A DNA stretch of 64,000 nt from Bombella sp. ESL0385 (GCF_009725755.1 NZ_WNIJ01000001.1:124001-188000); one strand, 5' to 3'; shown: positions 1 to 10,269, numbered from the stretch's first letter. The notes: generated by a model not told the origin, from the letters alone. Program-made: numbers and translations.

Positions 1-1401
1 GGAAATACGTGGCATTGCTCTGGAGGTCATGCTTTTTCAGGATGAACTCTCCAAGTGGATCATAAATTACATTATGGTCAAATATAGCGCGCCGTGCATG
101 CCATATTTTTTTAGTAATAAATGGAACAGGGACATCAAGAATACCATCATCCGTCTGGGTAGCGATTGTCGTGATGTTATTGACTGTTTTATGTTGGGCT
201 TCAATACGGATGAAAACAGGACGTTGTTTGGAAAGGATATAAATATCATTGACAATATTGCTGGCTATAGCTTCGTTAAGTTCAGTTTGAGCTGCAATGG
301 CATTTCCCCATTGTGTTGAAAATGTCATTTGGATGAGGAGTACCCAGCTGGTTAGGAGGATTTTAATGGGGGTTTTCTGAAATGAGGCTCCTCTCCCTAT
401 AAAGAATAGCATGAAAATAGAAAGGAATGCACCATTTGCTATGAAAACGCGCATATCAAAGACAGGATATCTTAAAAGTGAGAGAAATCCTGCTAAGGAA
501 CAAATAGAAAGAATAATATAAAATAGAGATAAGGAGAGATATGGAAGTTTACCCTTTTTGTAGAAAGTATAAAGAAGGTTCGTCAAGCCAATTATCAAGA
601 AGATTCCTAAAAGGATTTCTAGTCCTCCGCCATGGATACCAAATTCTAGGAAGGCATATTCCAATAACTTTCGAATATTGTTTAGGATTATGAATGAATT
701 ATGTGTGAATTGAGCGTGAAGTGATGCGTAACTCTCGTCTTTTCTAAAGATTACTTCACATTTGTAAATAATAAGCGGGATGGGGAGATATAATATATTC
801 GCTACAAGGGAGCGAATGGAATATCTAGCATTTTTATCATACAATATAAATAATGACTCAGTTATTGAAAATATTAAAAATGTATTCAATGTCGGTTGAT
901 AAAGATTAAGTGCAGCTAACAATAATATTGATTTAAATAATATTTTTTATAGGAAGAGGTAAATGTTTTTTCTAAAATAAAAAACCATATTATGCATGAT
1001 AATGCCATGCTTATAGTGAGGCTATCGAAGCGATAGGATAAGTCTTGAAGAAAGAAAGGTGTACAGACAGTAAGTCTTAAAGCTAAAGATGAAGATGTAC
1101 GATTTAATTTCCATTTTAATGATAGAGACGCAAGAGAAAAGGAGAGAAAGATAATTGCTAATACTTGGAGGAGTGGAGATAAATCATATGCTATATTGCT
1201 TGCATTTATAGTAATAAAGATAAGTTGGGCAAGAAAGCGGCCTGTTTGTGTGCATGAAATATCCCTAGTGGCAGAGCGATAATAGTCATCTGGATAATAA
1301 AAATTGCCGTGGAGGATAGGGTATAAGAATAGTCCCAAGATAGCTAGAAAGATAAGAAAACGTACGGATGCTTCAGACTGTTCTTTGGAGATTGAATGCA
1401 T
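1..1401 (-). pseudogene. GtrII-like membrane glucosyltransferase, frameshifted and cut by the left edge
   Basis: The intact N-terminal part reads from an ATG at 1401 to a TAG at 916-918 (161 residues). It has hydrophobic segments and an acidic YYPDDYY stretch after the first membrane segment, as in GtrII-type glucosyltransferases, which move glucose from a lipid carrier onto surface polysaccharide. From about 950 down to base 2 a second reverse frame is open with no stop. It begins with LLLAALNLYQPTLN, the kind of Tyr-Gln motif seen in this family, and ends in a soluble-looking tail. The two parts together give about 465 residues, a normal family length, so I read them as one gene split by a one-base deletion, most simply in the T6 run at 943-948. 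A sequencing error or a phase-variable tract would look the same. The 3' end lies outside the window. The family call comes from pattern recognition only. Confidence 0.7.
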
Positions 1402-1669
1402 AGCAATGCCTCATTTGCGATTATTGGATATGTTTCTATTGTAAAGTATCATAGAGGTCAAAAGATAAGGTGTTTGGCTTGAAAAAAATTTATTTATTAA
1501 ATATATATATTAATAATATTGTGAAATGAGCACTTCGCGAAATAAAAAATTCTTTTTGTTTTCTTGTAATATGAATTTCATATTGAGTGGTGTGGGTTGA
1601 CCGCATAAAATTGATTATTGTTGTAAGTTGATGATTTTTTAAGTGTATAACTTCATTAAATAATGAAAT

Positions 1670-3220
1670 TTATTTATGTTTATAAATAATAATATTGTCT
1701 AAATTTTCATTTATTCTGTGTCTGTATATTTCTTTGTATGATTTATTTATTATTCCCAAAATAAATTTTTCTGTTTCAGGGTTGATATTATCATCATATG
1801 GGTCTCTATCCATAAGAATGTATAAAGGGCTCTGTGAGAGAATATGCTTTATCTCTGGAAGAGGATCCATAGGGAGGGCATTTTTTTCTATTGTGGTGCC
1901 TAGCTGATTGGAAAAAGGCAAACGTGTTAATGGACAATAGGGAATTATGTCCAAAAGAATGTCAGGGGCCCGCATATTAAAAATACACCCTGGATCAGAA
2001 GATAGTAATTGAGAAATTATCATAAAATCATGAGGACTTCCTTGTTTACGGATAGATTTAACACCTTTTTTTGTCTCAAAAACACCGACGATAAGTAGTG
2101 CGATGATGATGAGTTGCCCTATTTTAAAATGACGAGGAGAGGAAGAACGTGTTGTCGTTGTATTTATAAAGGAAACAACACATATAATGGCACTTCCCCA
2201 TAGTGGGGCAGCATTAATAAAAAGAGGTGCAAAGAGAGGGAGGGCATAATGTTTGTCAAAACAGCCAAACACCAAATAGCCACCTAAAGCAGCAATACCC
2301 CACCCCGCAAGAAAATAATTAGAGGCAGAAAGAATTTTTCTGTCTGTTAGAAGGAGGCGCAAACAGAAAGTTCCCAAGTAAAGAACGAAGATAAGGAGCG
2401 CGTTATGGATCGGGCCCCTTAAAAGAGATGCATTATTGTAAAAGGTATTACTTTTTAGAAAAATAGAATTAACATTTGCGAACCACCATTCATGAAGGTG
2501 ATGAATGGAAGTGTAAAAGGTGATAACAGCAAGTGTGGGTAGTAAAGCTATGAGACACCACGCAATAGCGTGAGCACAGATAGAAAACCAGTTCTTTGTT
2601 TGTTCTTTGTACAAAATCCATAGAAGATAAAGGCCAGCAAAAACGCCTTCAAAAACAACAGTTGGTTTGATTTGAATAGCCAGCCCGAAAAGAATCATAA
2701 CCCAGCAGGCAGTAGAATCGAGTCTATTAAGGCTCTTCTCGTTAATGTACTTTACAATAAGCAGTACCGCCCCTGTGACGAGGGTATTATAGAAAATAGG
2801 CGTTTGTCCTCCCGCACCACCGAAGCCAACAATCCATGTAAGGTAAAGGCAGCCTGCACAGAAGGCTCCACCAATTGGGGCGATGGAGCGGGCAATTTTA
2901 AAGCAAAAAATAGAGGTCAGCCACGCGCTAAGGAGTGCGCCTATTTGGTAAGCCCAGATGCGATAGGGACCAAAAAGATGAAAGAACTCATAGATAAGGA
3001 AAATGCCGATGGGTTTTCTATCCCAGATATCGACATAAGGGAGATCGCCATGGAGCATGCGTCCCCCAACGAAAAGGTAGAACTCTTCATCAGAAAATAT
3101 AAAAGGGTTACCCAAAACGGCAGCGCGGGATAAATATGCAACGAGGAGCAAACAAAAATAGAGAAAATACCAATTATCTAAAGTTTTTTTTAGGGGGGAC
3201 GCATTTAAAAAGGAGCGCAT
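1670..3220 (-). CDS. Multi-membrane glycosyltransferase, GT39/ArnT-like
   Basis: 516 residues. A first membrane segment (about 18-38) is followed by FSDEEFYLF, an acidic pair in the position where GT39/GT83 enzymes carry their catalytic acidic residues in the first periplasmic loop, and then WDRKPIG, also typical of this fold. About ten more hydrophobic segments follow, and a hydrophilic C-terminal domain from about residue 400. Such enzymes move a sugar from a polyprenyl-phosphate donor to lipid or polysaccharide on the periplasmic side of the inner membrane. The donor and acceptor cannot be told from the sequence. It lies downstream of nothing obvious and is divergent from the next gene, with only about 125 bases between the two starts. 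The gene is AT-rich compared with the rhamnose genes to the right, which suggests separate acquisition. Confidence 0.7.
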   Translation of the reverse strand: MRSFLNASPLKKTLDNWYFLYFCLLLVAYLSRAAVLGNPFIFSDEEFYLFVGGRMLHGDLPYVDIWDRKPIGIFLIYEFFHLFGPYRIWAYQIGALLSAWLTSIFCFKIARSIAPIGGAFCAGCLYLTWIVGFGGAGGQTPIFYNTLVTGAVLLIVKYINEKSLNRLDSTACWVMILFGLAIQIKPTVVFEGVFAGLYLLWILYKEQTKNWFSICAHAIAWCLIALLPTLAVITFYTSIHHLHEWWFANVNSIFLKSNTFYNNASLLRGPIHNALLIFVLYLGTFCLRLLLTDRKILSASNYFLAGWGIAALGGYLVFGCFDKHYALPLFAPLFINAAPLWGSAIICVVSFINTTTTRSSSPRHFKIGQLIIIALLIVGVFETKKGVKSIRKQGSPHDFMIISQLLSSDPGCIFNMRAPDILLDIIPYCPLTRLPFSNQLGTTIEKNALPMDPLPEIKHILSQSPLYILMDRDPYDDNINPETEKFILGIINKSYKEIYRHRINENLDNIIIYKHK

Positions 3221-3345
3221 AAAGGTCTGATTCTTTAAGAGGGTATGTTATACATCGAAAAATGTAGCGGGTGATGTGTATATCATGTAGAGAGGGCATG
3301 ATAAAGCTTAAAATTAGGAATATGAGGATAGTAGGTAGAGATTTA

Positions 3346-4800
3346 ATGTCTAGCACAGCAAGAAAAAAAGTTATTTTAGGACTATGGAGCTTGATGTGGT
3401 GCGTAGTGTTTTTACTCACCTGTTTACGCACAGGGGCTGTGATGTTCCATCATGTTGCGCTGGATTATAATGAGGGGTGGAATGCCCTGTTAGCGGGCTG
3501 GGGGATAGGGGTAGGCGGGCATCAGCTATATTCGTCTGAAACGGGATTTATATTTAATAATTATCCTCCATTATCCTTTTTTATCTTTGGGTGGGTGATA
3601 AAATTAGGCGGGGATGCCATCATTGTAGGGCGTATAATTTCCTGTTTGTCCATAATTTTATCATCTATTCTTATACAACGTTTAATAAATATTATGACGA
3701 GGAGTGCGCTATCTGGTTGGGCGGGATCTCTTATATTTCTGGCAACCATGAATACAGCATTTTATAATTATTTTGGGATGAATGACCCTCAATGGTTGGC
3801 GCAATGTCTTATGTTGGTTGGAGTTTATATTTTATTTTCGTCTGGGCGCGTTAGTTTTGTATGGTGGCGTCTCTTATTAAGTGTTCTGTTTATTGTATTG
3901 GGTGGATTTACTAAACATAATTTAGTAGCTTTGCCGTTAGCTTTATGTGTATGGATGTTTTTTTTAGATAAGGAAAAGGCATTTTTATGGGCGAGTATGT
4001 TGGTTATATGCCTCGGGATAGGGTTTTCTATTTGTTATCAAGCATATGGGATGTTTTTTTTCCATGATGTGTTTTTGCATAAGCGGACGGTGCGGCTAGG
4101 GCATATTGTGCATGGGATGAAAGCGCTCTTATTGATGGTGGGTATTGTTGTATCTGGTATTGGGGTAGCGATTTATTACAGAAAAAAAATAAAAATACAT
4201 GATAATATTGTATTTGCATTGTTGTTTTTGATGTTCGCTCTCTTTTTTGGGTTAATGGGATCAATGGGGGCGGGTGTAGATTATAATAGCATGTTTGATG
4301 TGCTTGTGGCGGGGACGCTTTTATGTGGGATAGGGCTTGCGACATTATTAAATGATGCGCGATGTGGAAGCGTGATGTCTTATATGTGCGCCACTATGTC
4401 GCTATCATTAGTGTTTCTTGTGCCTATACGGGGCATGAGCTTTTATCATGATATTGTATCTATTCATGACAAAGAGGCATCATGGGCTGAGAATATCCGG
4501 CTGATGCAGGCTCATAAAGACGATACATTATGCACGGATATGGCGTTATGTTATTGGGCGCATGCGACTTATCCGGTTGATATGTTTAATCTGGCAGAGG
4601 CTTTAAAGGTCGGAGGGGGACTTTACCCGGTACAGGCGTTCATCATGAATCATAAGGTTGCGTTTGTGCAGCTTTATGGGGCACCTGATGCTTATCGTAC
4701 AAAAAGCACTTATTTTGATGGATGGTTGCAAAAAGCAGGCTATCGCCCCGTCTTCACAGGGCAAGGCCATATGCTGTTGCTTAGTTATAAGCCCCTATAG
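3346..4800 (+). CDS. Multi-membrane glycosyltransferase-like protein
   Basis: 484 residues from the ATG at 3346, which has a GGTAGAG Shine-Dalgarno-like sequence six bases upstream and gives a short cytoplasmic tail before the first membrane segment. Upstream ATGs at 3271 and 3298 lack a well-spaced site. The protein has about ten hydrophobic segments. The first loop holds LDYNEGWNA, which sits where GT39-like enzymes have an acidic motif, followed by NNYPPLSFF, a typical loop Pro-Pro motif of this superfamily. I infer a lipid-linked sugar transferase, but it is more divergent than its neighbour and could instead be an uncharacterised membrane protein of surface polysaccharide assembly. Its last 16 bases overlap the 3' end of galE on the other strand. 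Base composition is AT-rich like the genes to its left. Confidence 0.6.
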   Translation: MSSTARKKVILGLWSLMWCVVFLLTCLRTGAVMFHHVALDYNEGWNALLAGWGIGVGGHQLYSSETGFIFNNYPPLSFFIFGWVIKLGGDAIIVGRIISCLSIILSSILIQRLINIMTRSALSGWAGSLIFLATMNTAFYNYFGMNDPQWLAQCLMLVGVYILFSSGRVSFVWWRLLLSVLFIVLGGFTKHNLVALPLALCVWMFFLDKEKAFLWASMLVICLGIGFSICYQAYGMFFFHDVFLHKRTVRLGHIVHGMKALLLMVGIVVSGIGVAIYYRKKIKIHDNIVFALLFLMFALFFGLMGSMGAGVDYNSMFDVLVAGTLLCGIGLATLLNDARCGSVMSYMCATMSLSLVFLVPIRGMSFYHDIVSIHDKEASWAENIRLMQAHKDDTLCTDMALCYWAHATYPVDMFNLAEALKVGGGLYPVQAFIMNHKVAFVQLYGAPDAYRTKSTYFDGWLQKAGYRPVFTGQGHMLLLSYKPL

Positions 4801-5771
4801 CCATTAGGGTGGGCAAGCCGCCAGCGGAAGGCAGTTTCTATAATATCTTCAATTTTGGTGTAACGGGGTTGCCAGCCAAGCTCTGTACGGATGCGCGTGG
4901 GGTCGGTGACCAAAATGGCAGGGTCCCCCTCACGGCGAGGGGCCCAATCCCAGGGTAACTCTCTTCCCGTTACTGTTTCGATTGCTTTGAGGATATTCAA
5001 ATTACTAAAGCCCTGCCCTGTACCGAGATTGTAGGTTACTGAACCAGTATCAAGGCGATTGAGAGTGAGGATATGTGCTTCGGCTAAATCGCTAACATGA
5101 ACGTAATCGCGGATGCAGGTGCCATCTGGTGTTGGGTAGTCATTGCCAAAAAGCTTGAGAGGCGGACGGCGGCCTAAAGCAGAATCTAGCGCGAGGGGGA
5201 TGAGATGGGTTTCGGGCTGATGGTCCTCACCGAGGCGGCCTTTGGCATCTGCCCCGGCAGCGTTGAAGTAACGTAGGCAGCCATAGCGGAGGCCGTGTAT
5301 TCTCTCGGCCCAGTTAAGGGCGCGCTCGATGAGGAATTTGCTTTCCCCATAGGGGGAGCCGGGATTAATGGGTGAGTCTTCAGAGAGAGGGGTGTTACCT
5401 TGATTATTAAATAAGGCCGCTGTGGAGGAGAATAGGAAGCGCGGGACGTTATAGCGGACGCAGCCTTCAATTAAATTAAGGGATGTTAGCATATTTTGGC
5501 GCAGGTAATGGTACGGTGTCGTCATAGAGGCTCCGACCAAAGAAAGTGCTGCAAAATGTAATACGCCATCCCAAGGGCCGTTTGCTAGGATGGTGTTAAG
5601 ACGATTCGTGTCTAGAAGATCAACCTCGTGGAATTGAGCTCCAGTTGGGATGGCGGCGCGGTGGCCGGTGCTAAGATTATCTAAAATGGTGACGTGGTGG
5701 CCATGCTCTATGAGAGCGAGAGCCACATGGCTACCGACAAAACCGGCTCCACCTGTAACAAGATAACGCAT
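4785..5771 (-). CDS. galE: UDP-glucose 4-epimerase
   Basis: 328 residues, the usual size for GalE. This short-chain dehydrogenase-type enzyme interconverts UDP-glucose and UDP-galactose in the cytoplasm using bound NAD. The N-terminus has the Rossmann motif TGGAGFVGS, and the catalytic YxxxK appears as YGESK near residue 140, with SSTAALF supplying the serine/threonine partner. RYFNAAGAD and the C-terminal GWQPRY are family features. It is encoded opposite to the rhamnose operon, with about 180 bases of shared upstream region. Its tail overlaps the tail of the membrane glycosyltransferase gene by 16 bases. It probably feeds galactose into the surface polysaccharide made by its neighbours. Confidence 0.95.
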   Translation of the reverse strand: MRYLVTGGAGFVGSHVALALIEHGHHVTILDNLSTGHRAAIPTGAQFHEVDLLDTNRLNTILANGPWDGVLHFAALSLVGASMTTPYHYLRQNMLTSLNLIEGCVRYNVPRFLFSSTAALFNNQGNTPLSEDSPINPGSPYGESKFLIERALNWAERIHGLRYGCLRYFNAAGADAKGRLGEDHQPETHLIPLALDSALGRRPPLKLFGNDYPTPDGTCIRDYVHVSDLAEAHILTLNRLDTGSVTYNLGTGQGFSNLNILKAIETVTGRELPWDWAPRREGDPAILVTDPTRIRTELGWQPRYTKIEDIIETAFRWRLAHPNGYRGL

Positions 5772-5952
5772 AGCGGGGAGGCTTCCTTTGCATTGTTAAG
5801 CTGTGGGGGAAGGGTATGGTGTTACGATGGAAAAAGAAAGAGGGTGCTTGTTGTGTGACAATACGCTATTGCAGCGATAAGCTGTTAAGGTCTGGTCAGT
5901 AATGTGAGATATGCTTCTCCTAAGTTAATGAGGGATGTAGGAAAGGGACGGA

Positions 5953-7008
5953 ATGAAGATTGTTGTAACGGGAGGATGTGGTTTCATTGGGTCTGCTGTG
6001 ATACGGCATCTCTTGAGAAAGACATCTCATCAGGTTCTGAATATTGATTGTATGACGTATGCTGCCTCTGAAGAGACAGTGGCAGAGGTGGCGACGCAGC
6101 CGCGTTATAGGCATGAAGCCATCTCGATTAACAATCAAAATGCGGTGGAGCGTGCGTTAGCGGCGTTTCAGCCAGATGCGATTATGCATTTGGCGGCGGA
6201 AAGCCATGTGGACCGTTCGATTGATGGGCCGGGGGCTTTTATTCAGACTAATATTGTCGGCACTTATTGTTTATTAGAGGCGGCGCGCCAGTATTGGTTA
6301 GGGTTAGAGGGTGCTAAAAAGGCGGGGTTCCGTTTCCTTCATATTTCAACAGATGAAGTGTTTGGCCATCTGGAGCCTGAGGCCCCTCCTTTTACGGAGG
6401 AGACAGCCTATGATCCACGTAGCCCCTATTCGGCCAGCAAGGCGGCATCGGATCATTTAGTGCGGGCATGGTATCATACTTATGGCTTCCCAGCTTTTGT
6501 GACCAATACGACCAATAATTACGGGCCATGGCACTTTCCAGAGAAGCTCATCCCCTTGATGATTATTAATGCATTAGAGGGGCGGCCTTTGCCGGTTTAT
6601 GGCAAGGGGGAGAATATTCGGGATTGGTTATTTGTGGAGGACCACGCTGCGGCGTTGGTGCGGGCTGTGGAGCGTGGTAAACCGGGGGAGACTTACGCTA
6701 TTGGTGCCCGTCAGCCGCGTAAGAATCTCGATGTTGTGCGGCAAATATGCGCTATTTTGGATGAGCTTGCGCCAGACCCAGCCGGGCCACGAGAACGGTT
6801 GATTTCTTTTGTTAGTGACCGGCCGGGGCACGATTTCCGTTATGAGATTGACCCAAGCCATGCCGAGACCTGTTTGGAGTGGAAGGCCGAGCATGATTTT
6901 GAGACCGGGCTGCGTCGGACAATCCAGTGGTATTTAGAGCATAAAGCCTGGTGGCAGCGTTTGCGCGAGCAGCGTTATGACGGGCAGCGGCTGGGAGTAC
7001 AGAAATGA
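5953..7008 (+). CDS. rfbB: dTDP-glucose 4,6-dehydratase
   Basis: 351 residues. It catalyses the second step of dTDP-L-rhamnose synthesis, making dTDP-4-keto-6-deoxy-glucose with NAD. Visible features are the N-terminal TGGCGFIGS nucleotide-binding loop, [11 protein letters not shown], the STDEVFG motif with the catalytic Asp-Glu pair, YSASK as the YxxxK pair, and TNNYGP. The start is an ATG preceded by GGAAAGGGACGG. It is the first gene of rfbBACD and overlaps rfbA by four bases (ATGA), so translation is likely coupled. The shared 180-base gap with galE should hold its promoter. Confidence 0.96.
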   Translation: MKIVVTGGCGFIGSAVIRHLLRKTSHQVLNIDCMTYAASEETVAEVATQPRYRHEAISINNQNAVERALAAFQPDAIMHLAAESHVDRSIDGPGAFIQTNIVGTYCLLEAARQYWLGLEGAKKAGFRFLHISTDEVFGHLEPEAPPFTEETAYDPRSPYSASKAASDHLVRAWYHTYGFPAFVTNTTNNYGPWHFPEKLIPLMIINALEGRPLPVYGKGENIRDWLFVEDHAAALVRAVERGKPGETYAIGARQPRKNLDVVRQICAILDELAPDPAGPRERLISFVSDRPGHDFRYEIDPSHAETCLEWKAEHDFETGLRRTIQWYLEHKAWWQRLREQRYDGQRLGVQK

Positions 7009-7928
7009 GACATACACAGGCTAACCCTAAAAAGCAGCATGTTACAAAAGGGATTTTGCTTTCTGGTGGTTCTGGGACGCGCTTATACCCAATGACTTTG
7101 GCGGCCTCCAAGCAGCTCTTGCCTGTTTATGATAAGCCGATGATTTACTACCCGCTTACGACCCTGATTTTGGCAGGGATACGGGAGATTATGATCATCA
7201 CAACGCCGGAGGACCAAGCGCAGTTTCAGCGTTTATTGGGCAGTGGTGAGCAATTTGGGGTGAGCTTTACCTATCGTATTCAGCCTAAGCCGGAAGGGAT
7301 CGCACAGGCATTTCAGATTGCTGAGGATTGGATTGCAGGCTCACCTTGTGCGTTGATTCTTGGTGATAATCTGATTTTTGCAGATGGGTTGGAGCATATG
7401 TTGCGGGATGCGGCGTGCCGTTCGCATGGGGCAACGGTGTTTTCTTATCAAGTACGGGACCCAGAGCGGTATGGCGTTGTCTCCTTTGATGAGACAGGCC
7501 GTGCGGTGGATATTGTAGAAAAGCCGATTCATCCGCCATCTCATTGGGCGGTGACGGGGCTTTATTTCTATGATGAGCGGGTTTGTGAGTTTGCACGTCA
7601 GGTGAAACCAAGTGCCCGTGGTGAGTTGGAAATTACGGACCTGAACCGCATCTATCTAGCAGAAGGGACGCTAGAGGTGGACCGGCTAGCCCGTGGTTGT
7701 GCGTGGTTGGATGCGGGAACGCCTGATAGTTTGATGCAAGCGGGGACGTTTGTGCAGGCGATTCAATCCCGCCAAGGATTACTGGTGGGCTCGCCAACAG
7801 AGGCGGCTTATCGGATGGGTTTCATCCCGCGTGAGAGATTGATCGCCACAGGGCAGAAAATGGCTAAGACGCCCTTAGGGCAAACGTTGCTGCATGTTGC
7901 GGCAGAATATGGACCATCAACCCTTTAA
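7005..7928 (+). CDS. rfbA: Glucose-1-phosphate thymidylyltransferase
   Basis: 307 residues. It joins dTTP and glucose-1-phosphate to give dTDP-glucose, the entry step to dTDP-rhamnose, and is normally feedback-inhibited by the end product. The signature GGSGTRLYP sits near residue 20, followed by [26 protein letters not shown] and EKP are also present, matching the metal- and sugar-binding parts of RmlA. The protein has about 15 extra residues before the usual family start; a shorter form could begin near the glycine loop, but the ATGA overlap with rfbB favours this start. Confidence 0.96.
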   Translation: MRHTQANPKKQHVTKGILLSGGSGTRLYPMTLAASKQLLPVYDKPMIYYPLTTLILAGIREIMIITTPEDQAQFQRLLGSGEQFGVSFTYRIQPKPEGIAQAFQIAEDWIAGSPCALILGDNLIFADGLEHMLRDAACRSHGATVFSYQVRDPERYGVVSFDETGRAVDIVEKPIHPPSHWAVTGLYFYDERVCEFARQVKPSARGELEITDLNRIYLAEGTLEVDRLARGCAWLDAGTPDSLMQAGTFVQAIQSRQGLLVGSPTEAAYRMGFIPRERLIATGQKMAKTPLGQTLLHVAAEYGPSTL

Positions 7929-7963
7929 GGGTGGCATGAATAAGGTAAATGAGGAGCAATGTG

Positions 7964-8524
7964 ATGAAGGTTGAGGCATTATCCCTCCCCGGTATTTTGA
8001 AAGTAACCCCCGCGCGCTTTGGGGATCATCGAGGGTTTTTCTCGGAGACATATAACCAAAAGGCTATGGCAGAGGCGGGGATTCCTGAGGTTTTTGTGCA
8101 GGATAATCAGAGCCTTTCGCGCCAGAAAGGCGTCGTGCGGGGGTTGCATTGTCAATTAGAGCCTTATGGGCAGGGTAAATTAGTGCGTGTAACGCGCGGG
8201 GCGATTTGGGATGTCGCGGTGGATGCACGCACAGGCTCGCCGACTTATGGGCAATGGGTCGGGGCGGAGCTTTCCGCTGAGAATTGGGCACAGCTTTGGT
8301 TGCCCGTTGGGTTTTTGCATGGTTTTGTTACGCTTGAGGAGAATACAGAGGTGCAATATAAATGCACCGGCTTTTACGATAAGGCCTCTGAGCGGTCTGT
8401 TCGGTGGGATTGTGAGCAGATTGGTATTGAATGGCCGGTAGAGCGTGGGGCGGCTGTATTGTCCGAAAAGGATGAGCAAGCCCCGGCGTTTGAAGCCGCA
8501 AAGGGCTGGTTTTCCTACAAATAA
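7964..8524 (+). CDS. rfbC: dTDP-4-dehydrorhamnose 3,5-epimerase
   Basis: 186 residues from the ATG at 7964, chosen because AGGAG lies seven bases before it; an ATG at 7949 in frame would place that site inside the gene. The enzyme epimerises C3 and C5 of dTDP-4-keto-6-deoxy-glucose and is a cupin. It shows FGDHRGFFSETYN, QDNQSLS, the catalytic-histidine motif VVRGLHCQ, and LWLPVGFLHGF with the second conserved histidine. Length and motifs match RmlC. It lies between rfbA and rfbD in the usual pathway cluster. Confidence 0.95.
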   Translation: MKVEALSLPGILKVTPARFGDHRGFFSETYNQKAMAEAGIPEVFVQDNQSLSRQKGVVRGLHCQLEPYGQGKLVRVTRGAIWDVAVDARTGSPTYGQWVGAELSAENWAQLWLPVGFLHGFVTLEENTEVQYKCTGFYDKASERSVRWDCEQIGIEWPVERGAAVLSEKDEQAPAFEAAKGWFSYK

Positions 8525-8544
8525 TGGCAGCGGAGGAGCGGATT

Positions 8545-9435
8545 ATGGCTAAGCCTTCTATTCTTGTCATTGGTCGTACGGGCCAGTTGGCGACCTCTTT
8601 GCAGAAGCTGGGAGGAGAGCGTGTTGTTGCGGTGGGTCGGCCAGAGGCGGATTTGCAACAGCCAGAGAGCCTAGCGCAGGTAATTGACGCGCATAAACCG
8701 GCCTTCATCGTCAATGCAGCGGCGTGGACGGCGGTGGACCTTGCCGAGAGTGAGCAAGAGGCGGCTAAGCAGGGCAACCATACAGGGCCTGCGCGTTTGG
8801 CCGAGGAGGCTGCAAAACGGGGTATCCCGTTGATTCATGTTTCAACGGATTATGTGTTTGATGGCACAAAAGGGGCCCCGTATAAAGAGAGTGATCCGAT
8901 TCATCCTGTAACGGCTTATGGGAGGACCAAGGCCGAGGGAGAGGCTGCCGTGTTGCAGGCCCAACCGCGTAGCATTATTTTGCGGACGGCATGGGTGTAT
9001 TCCGACCATGGGAAGAACTTTGTAAAAACGATGCTCAATGCGGGTGCAAAGGCTCCTCATCTGCGCGTTGTGGGGGACCAGAGGGGGAATCCAACATCAT
9101 CGGATGATTTAGCGGCCGTTATTTTAGAGATTCTGCGCAAAATTGAAGAGACAGGTTGGCAGGATGCTTATGCGGGTATCTTCCATGCGAGTGGGGCTGG
9201 TGAGGCCACATGGTATGAGCTGGCTCATTATGCGCTAGAGCAAGCGGTACAATATGGTCAGCCTATGCCGGGGATGGAGGCTATCACAACAGCAGATTGG
9301 CCAACTCCGGCGGCACGTCCTGCGGATTCCCGGCTGGATAATAGCAAGCTTCAGCGTGTTTTTGGGGTGCGTTTGCCGCATTGGCAGGAGAGCGTGGCGC
9401 GCGTGGTGAAGGCGTTGTTGCATAAACCCGCCTAA
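8545..9435 (+). CDS. rfbD: dTDP-4-dehydrorhamnose reductase
   Basis: 296 residues from the ATG at 8545, which has GGAGG seven bases upstream; an in-frame ATG at 8524 overlapping the end of rfbC is the alternative. It performs the final NAD(P)H-dependent reduction to dTDP-L-rhamnose. Motifs: GRTGQLATS nucleotide loop, NAAAWTAVDLAE, STDYVFDG, and YGRTKAEGE containing the YxxxK pair. The C-terminal RPADSRLDN is characteristic of RmlD. It completes the four-gene rhamnose set and ends 14 bases before the convergent GT2 gene. Confidence 0.95.
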   Translation: MAKPSILVIGRTGQLATSLQKLGGERVVAVGRPEADLQQPESLAQVIDAHKPAFIVNAAAWTAVDLAESEQEAAKQGNHTGPARLAEEAAKRGIPLIHVSTDYVFDGTKGAPYKESDPIHPVTAYGRTKAEGEAAVLQAQPRSIILRTAWVYSDHGKNFVKTMLNAGAKAPHLRVVGDQRGNPTSSDDLAAVILEILRKIEETGWQDAYAGIFHASGAGEATWYELAHYALEQAVQYGQPMPGMEAITTADWPTPAARPADSRLDNSKLQRVFGVRLPHWQESVARVVKALLHKPA

Positions 9436-9448
9436 GCGCGTGGTTGGT

Positions 9449-10267
9449 TTATGAGGATGATGAATGGCGGCAGCGGGTGCATAGAGCTTTAAGCCCCACT
9501 GCTATGCCAAGCCCAGCTAAGCCTACGGCCCCATAAGCGAGGGCGGGGCGGCGGCGGAAGCTATTCTTAGCCAGATTTTGCGCAAAAATGAACATGACGC
9601 TGGAATCTAGCTTGCTCTCCCCATGAGCGCGATTGCGGAATGTCATGGGGACTTCATGGATGCGAAGCGGCTCCTTCCGCGCAATCATGAGGTCCAGCAG
9701 GATTTTAAAGCCATGGCCATCGAGGAAAGGGGCACGTTGTGTAAAGACCGTGCGCTTGACGGCGAAAAAGCCGCTCATCGGGTCGGTGAGGGGGACGTTT
9801 AGGAGCCATTGTGCTGCCCAGATGCCCGCATTGGAGAGGAAACGCCGCCACCCGTTGGAGAGGCCCTCATTACTTCCCCCTTTGATATGACGGCTTGCAA
9901 CCGCAATGTCGGCACGGTCGGTTTGGAGGGCCGTGATCATCTCACGCAAGCAGGTTTCATCATGCTGGAGGTCACCATCCATCACAGCGATGATGGGGGC
10001 GGAGGCACTTAAAGCCCCTTCAATCACAGCGGAGGATAGCCCACGCCGCCCAATGCGCAGGATGCCACGCACATAAGGTTTCGTTTCTGCCAGCTTGCGA
10101 ACGGCCTTCATCGTGCCATCGGGGGAGTTATCATCAACAAAAACAACTTCCCACGCCACATCTGTTAGAACGCCCTCAAGAGCCTCTACCAGAGGAGCGA
10201 CATTCTCGATCTCATTATAGCAGGGGATGATGATGCTGATATCTGGGGCGTTCATGCTGGGGTCCAT
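9449..10267 (-). CDS. GT2 glycosyltransferase, dolichol/polyprenyl-phosphate sugar synthase type
   Basis: 272 residues. The N-terminal GT-A domain has ISIIIPCYNE, FVDDNSPDGT and the DGDLQHD metal-binding motif, with RGLSSAVIEGA between them, all typical of dolichol-phosphate mannose synthase-like enzymes. A single hydrophobic segment close to the C-terminus (about 245-262) would anchor it to the inner membrane. It most likely loads a hexose onto a polyprenyl phosphate for the membrane glycosyltransferases of the region, but the sugar is unknown. Its upstream gap contains a terminator-like hairpin after pqqE, suggesting separate transcription. Confidence 0.85.
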   Translation of the reverse strand: MDPSMNAPDISIIIPCYNEIENVAPLVEALEGVLTDVAWEVVFVDDNSPDGTMKAVRKLAETKPYVRGILRIGRRGLSSAVIEGALSASAPIIAVMDGDLQHDETCLREMITALQTDRADIAVASRHIKGGSNEGLSNGWRRFLSNAGIWAAQWLLNVPLTDPMSGFFAVKRTVFTQRAPFLDGHGFKILLDLMIARKEPLRIHEVPMTFRNRAHGESKLDSSVMFIFAQNLAKNSFRRRPALAYGAVGLAGLGIAVGLKALCTRCRHSSSS

Positions 10268-10269
10268 AA

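Noticed and set aside
67-255. Separate small minus-strand gene with M start
   Set aside because: It is an out-of-frame reading of the GtrII continuation, which is open across the whole stretch in another frame.
2672-3133. 153-residue open frame on the plus strand
   Set aside because: It lies opposite the well-supported glycosyltransferase gene, has no family resemblance or ribosome site, and is a shadow frame.
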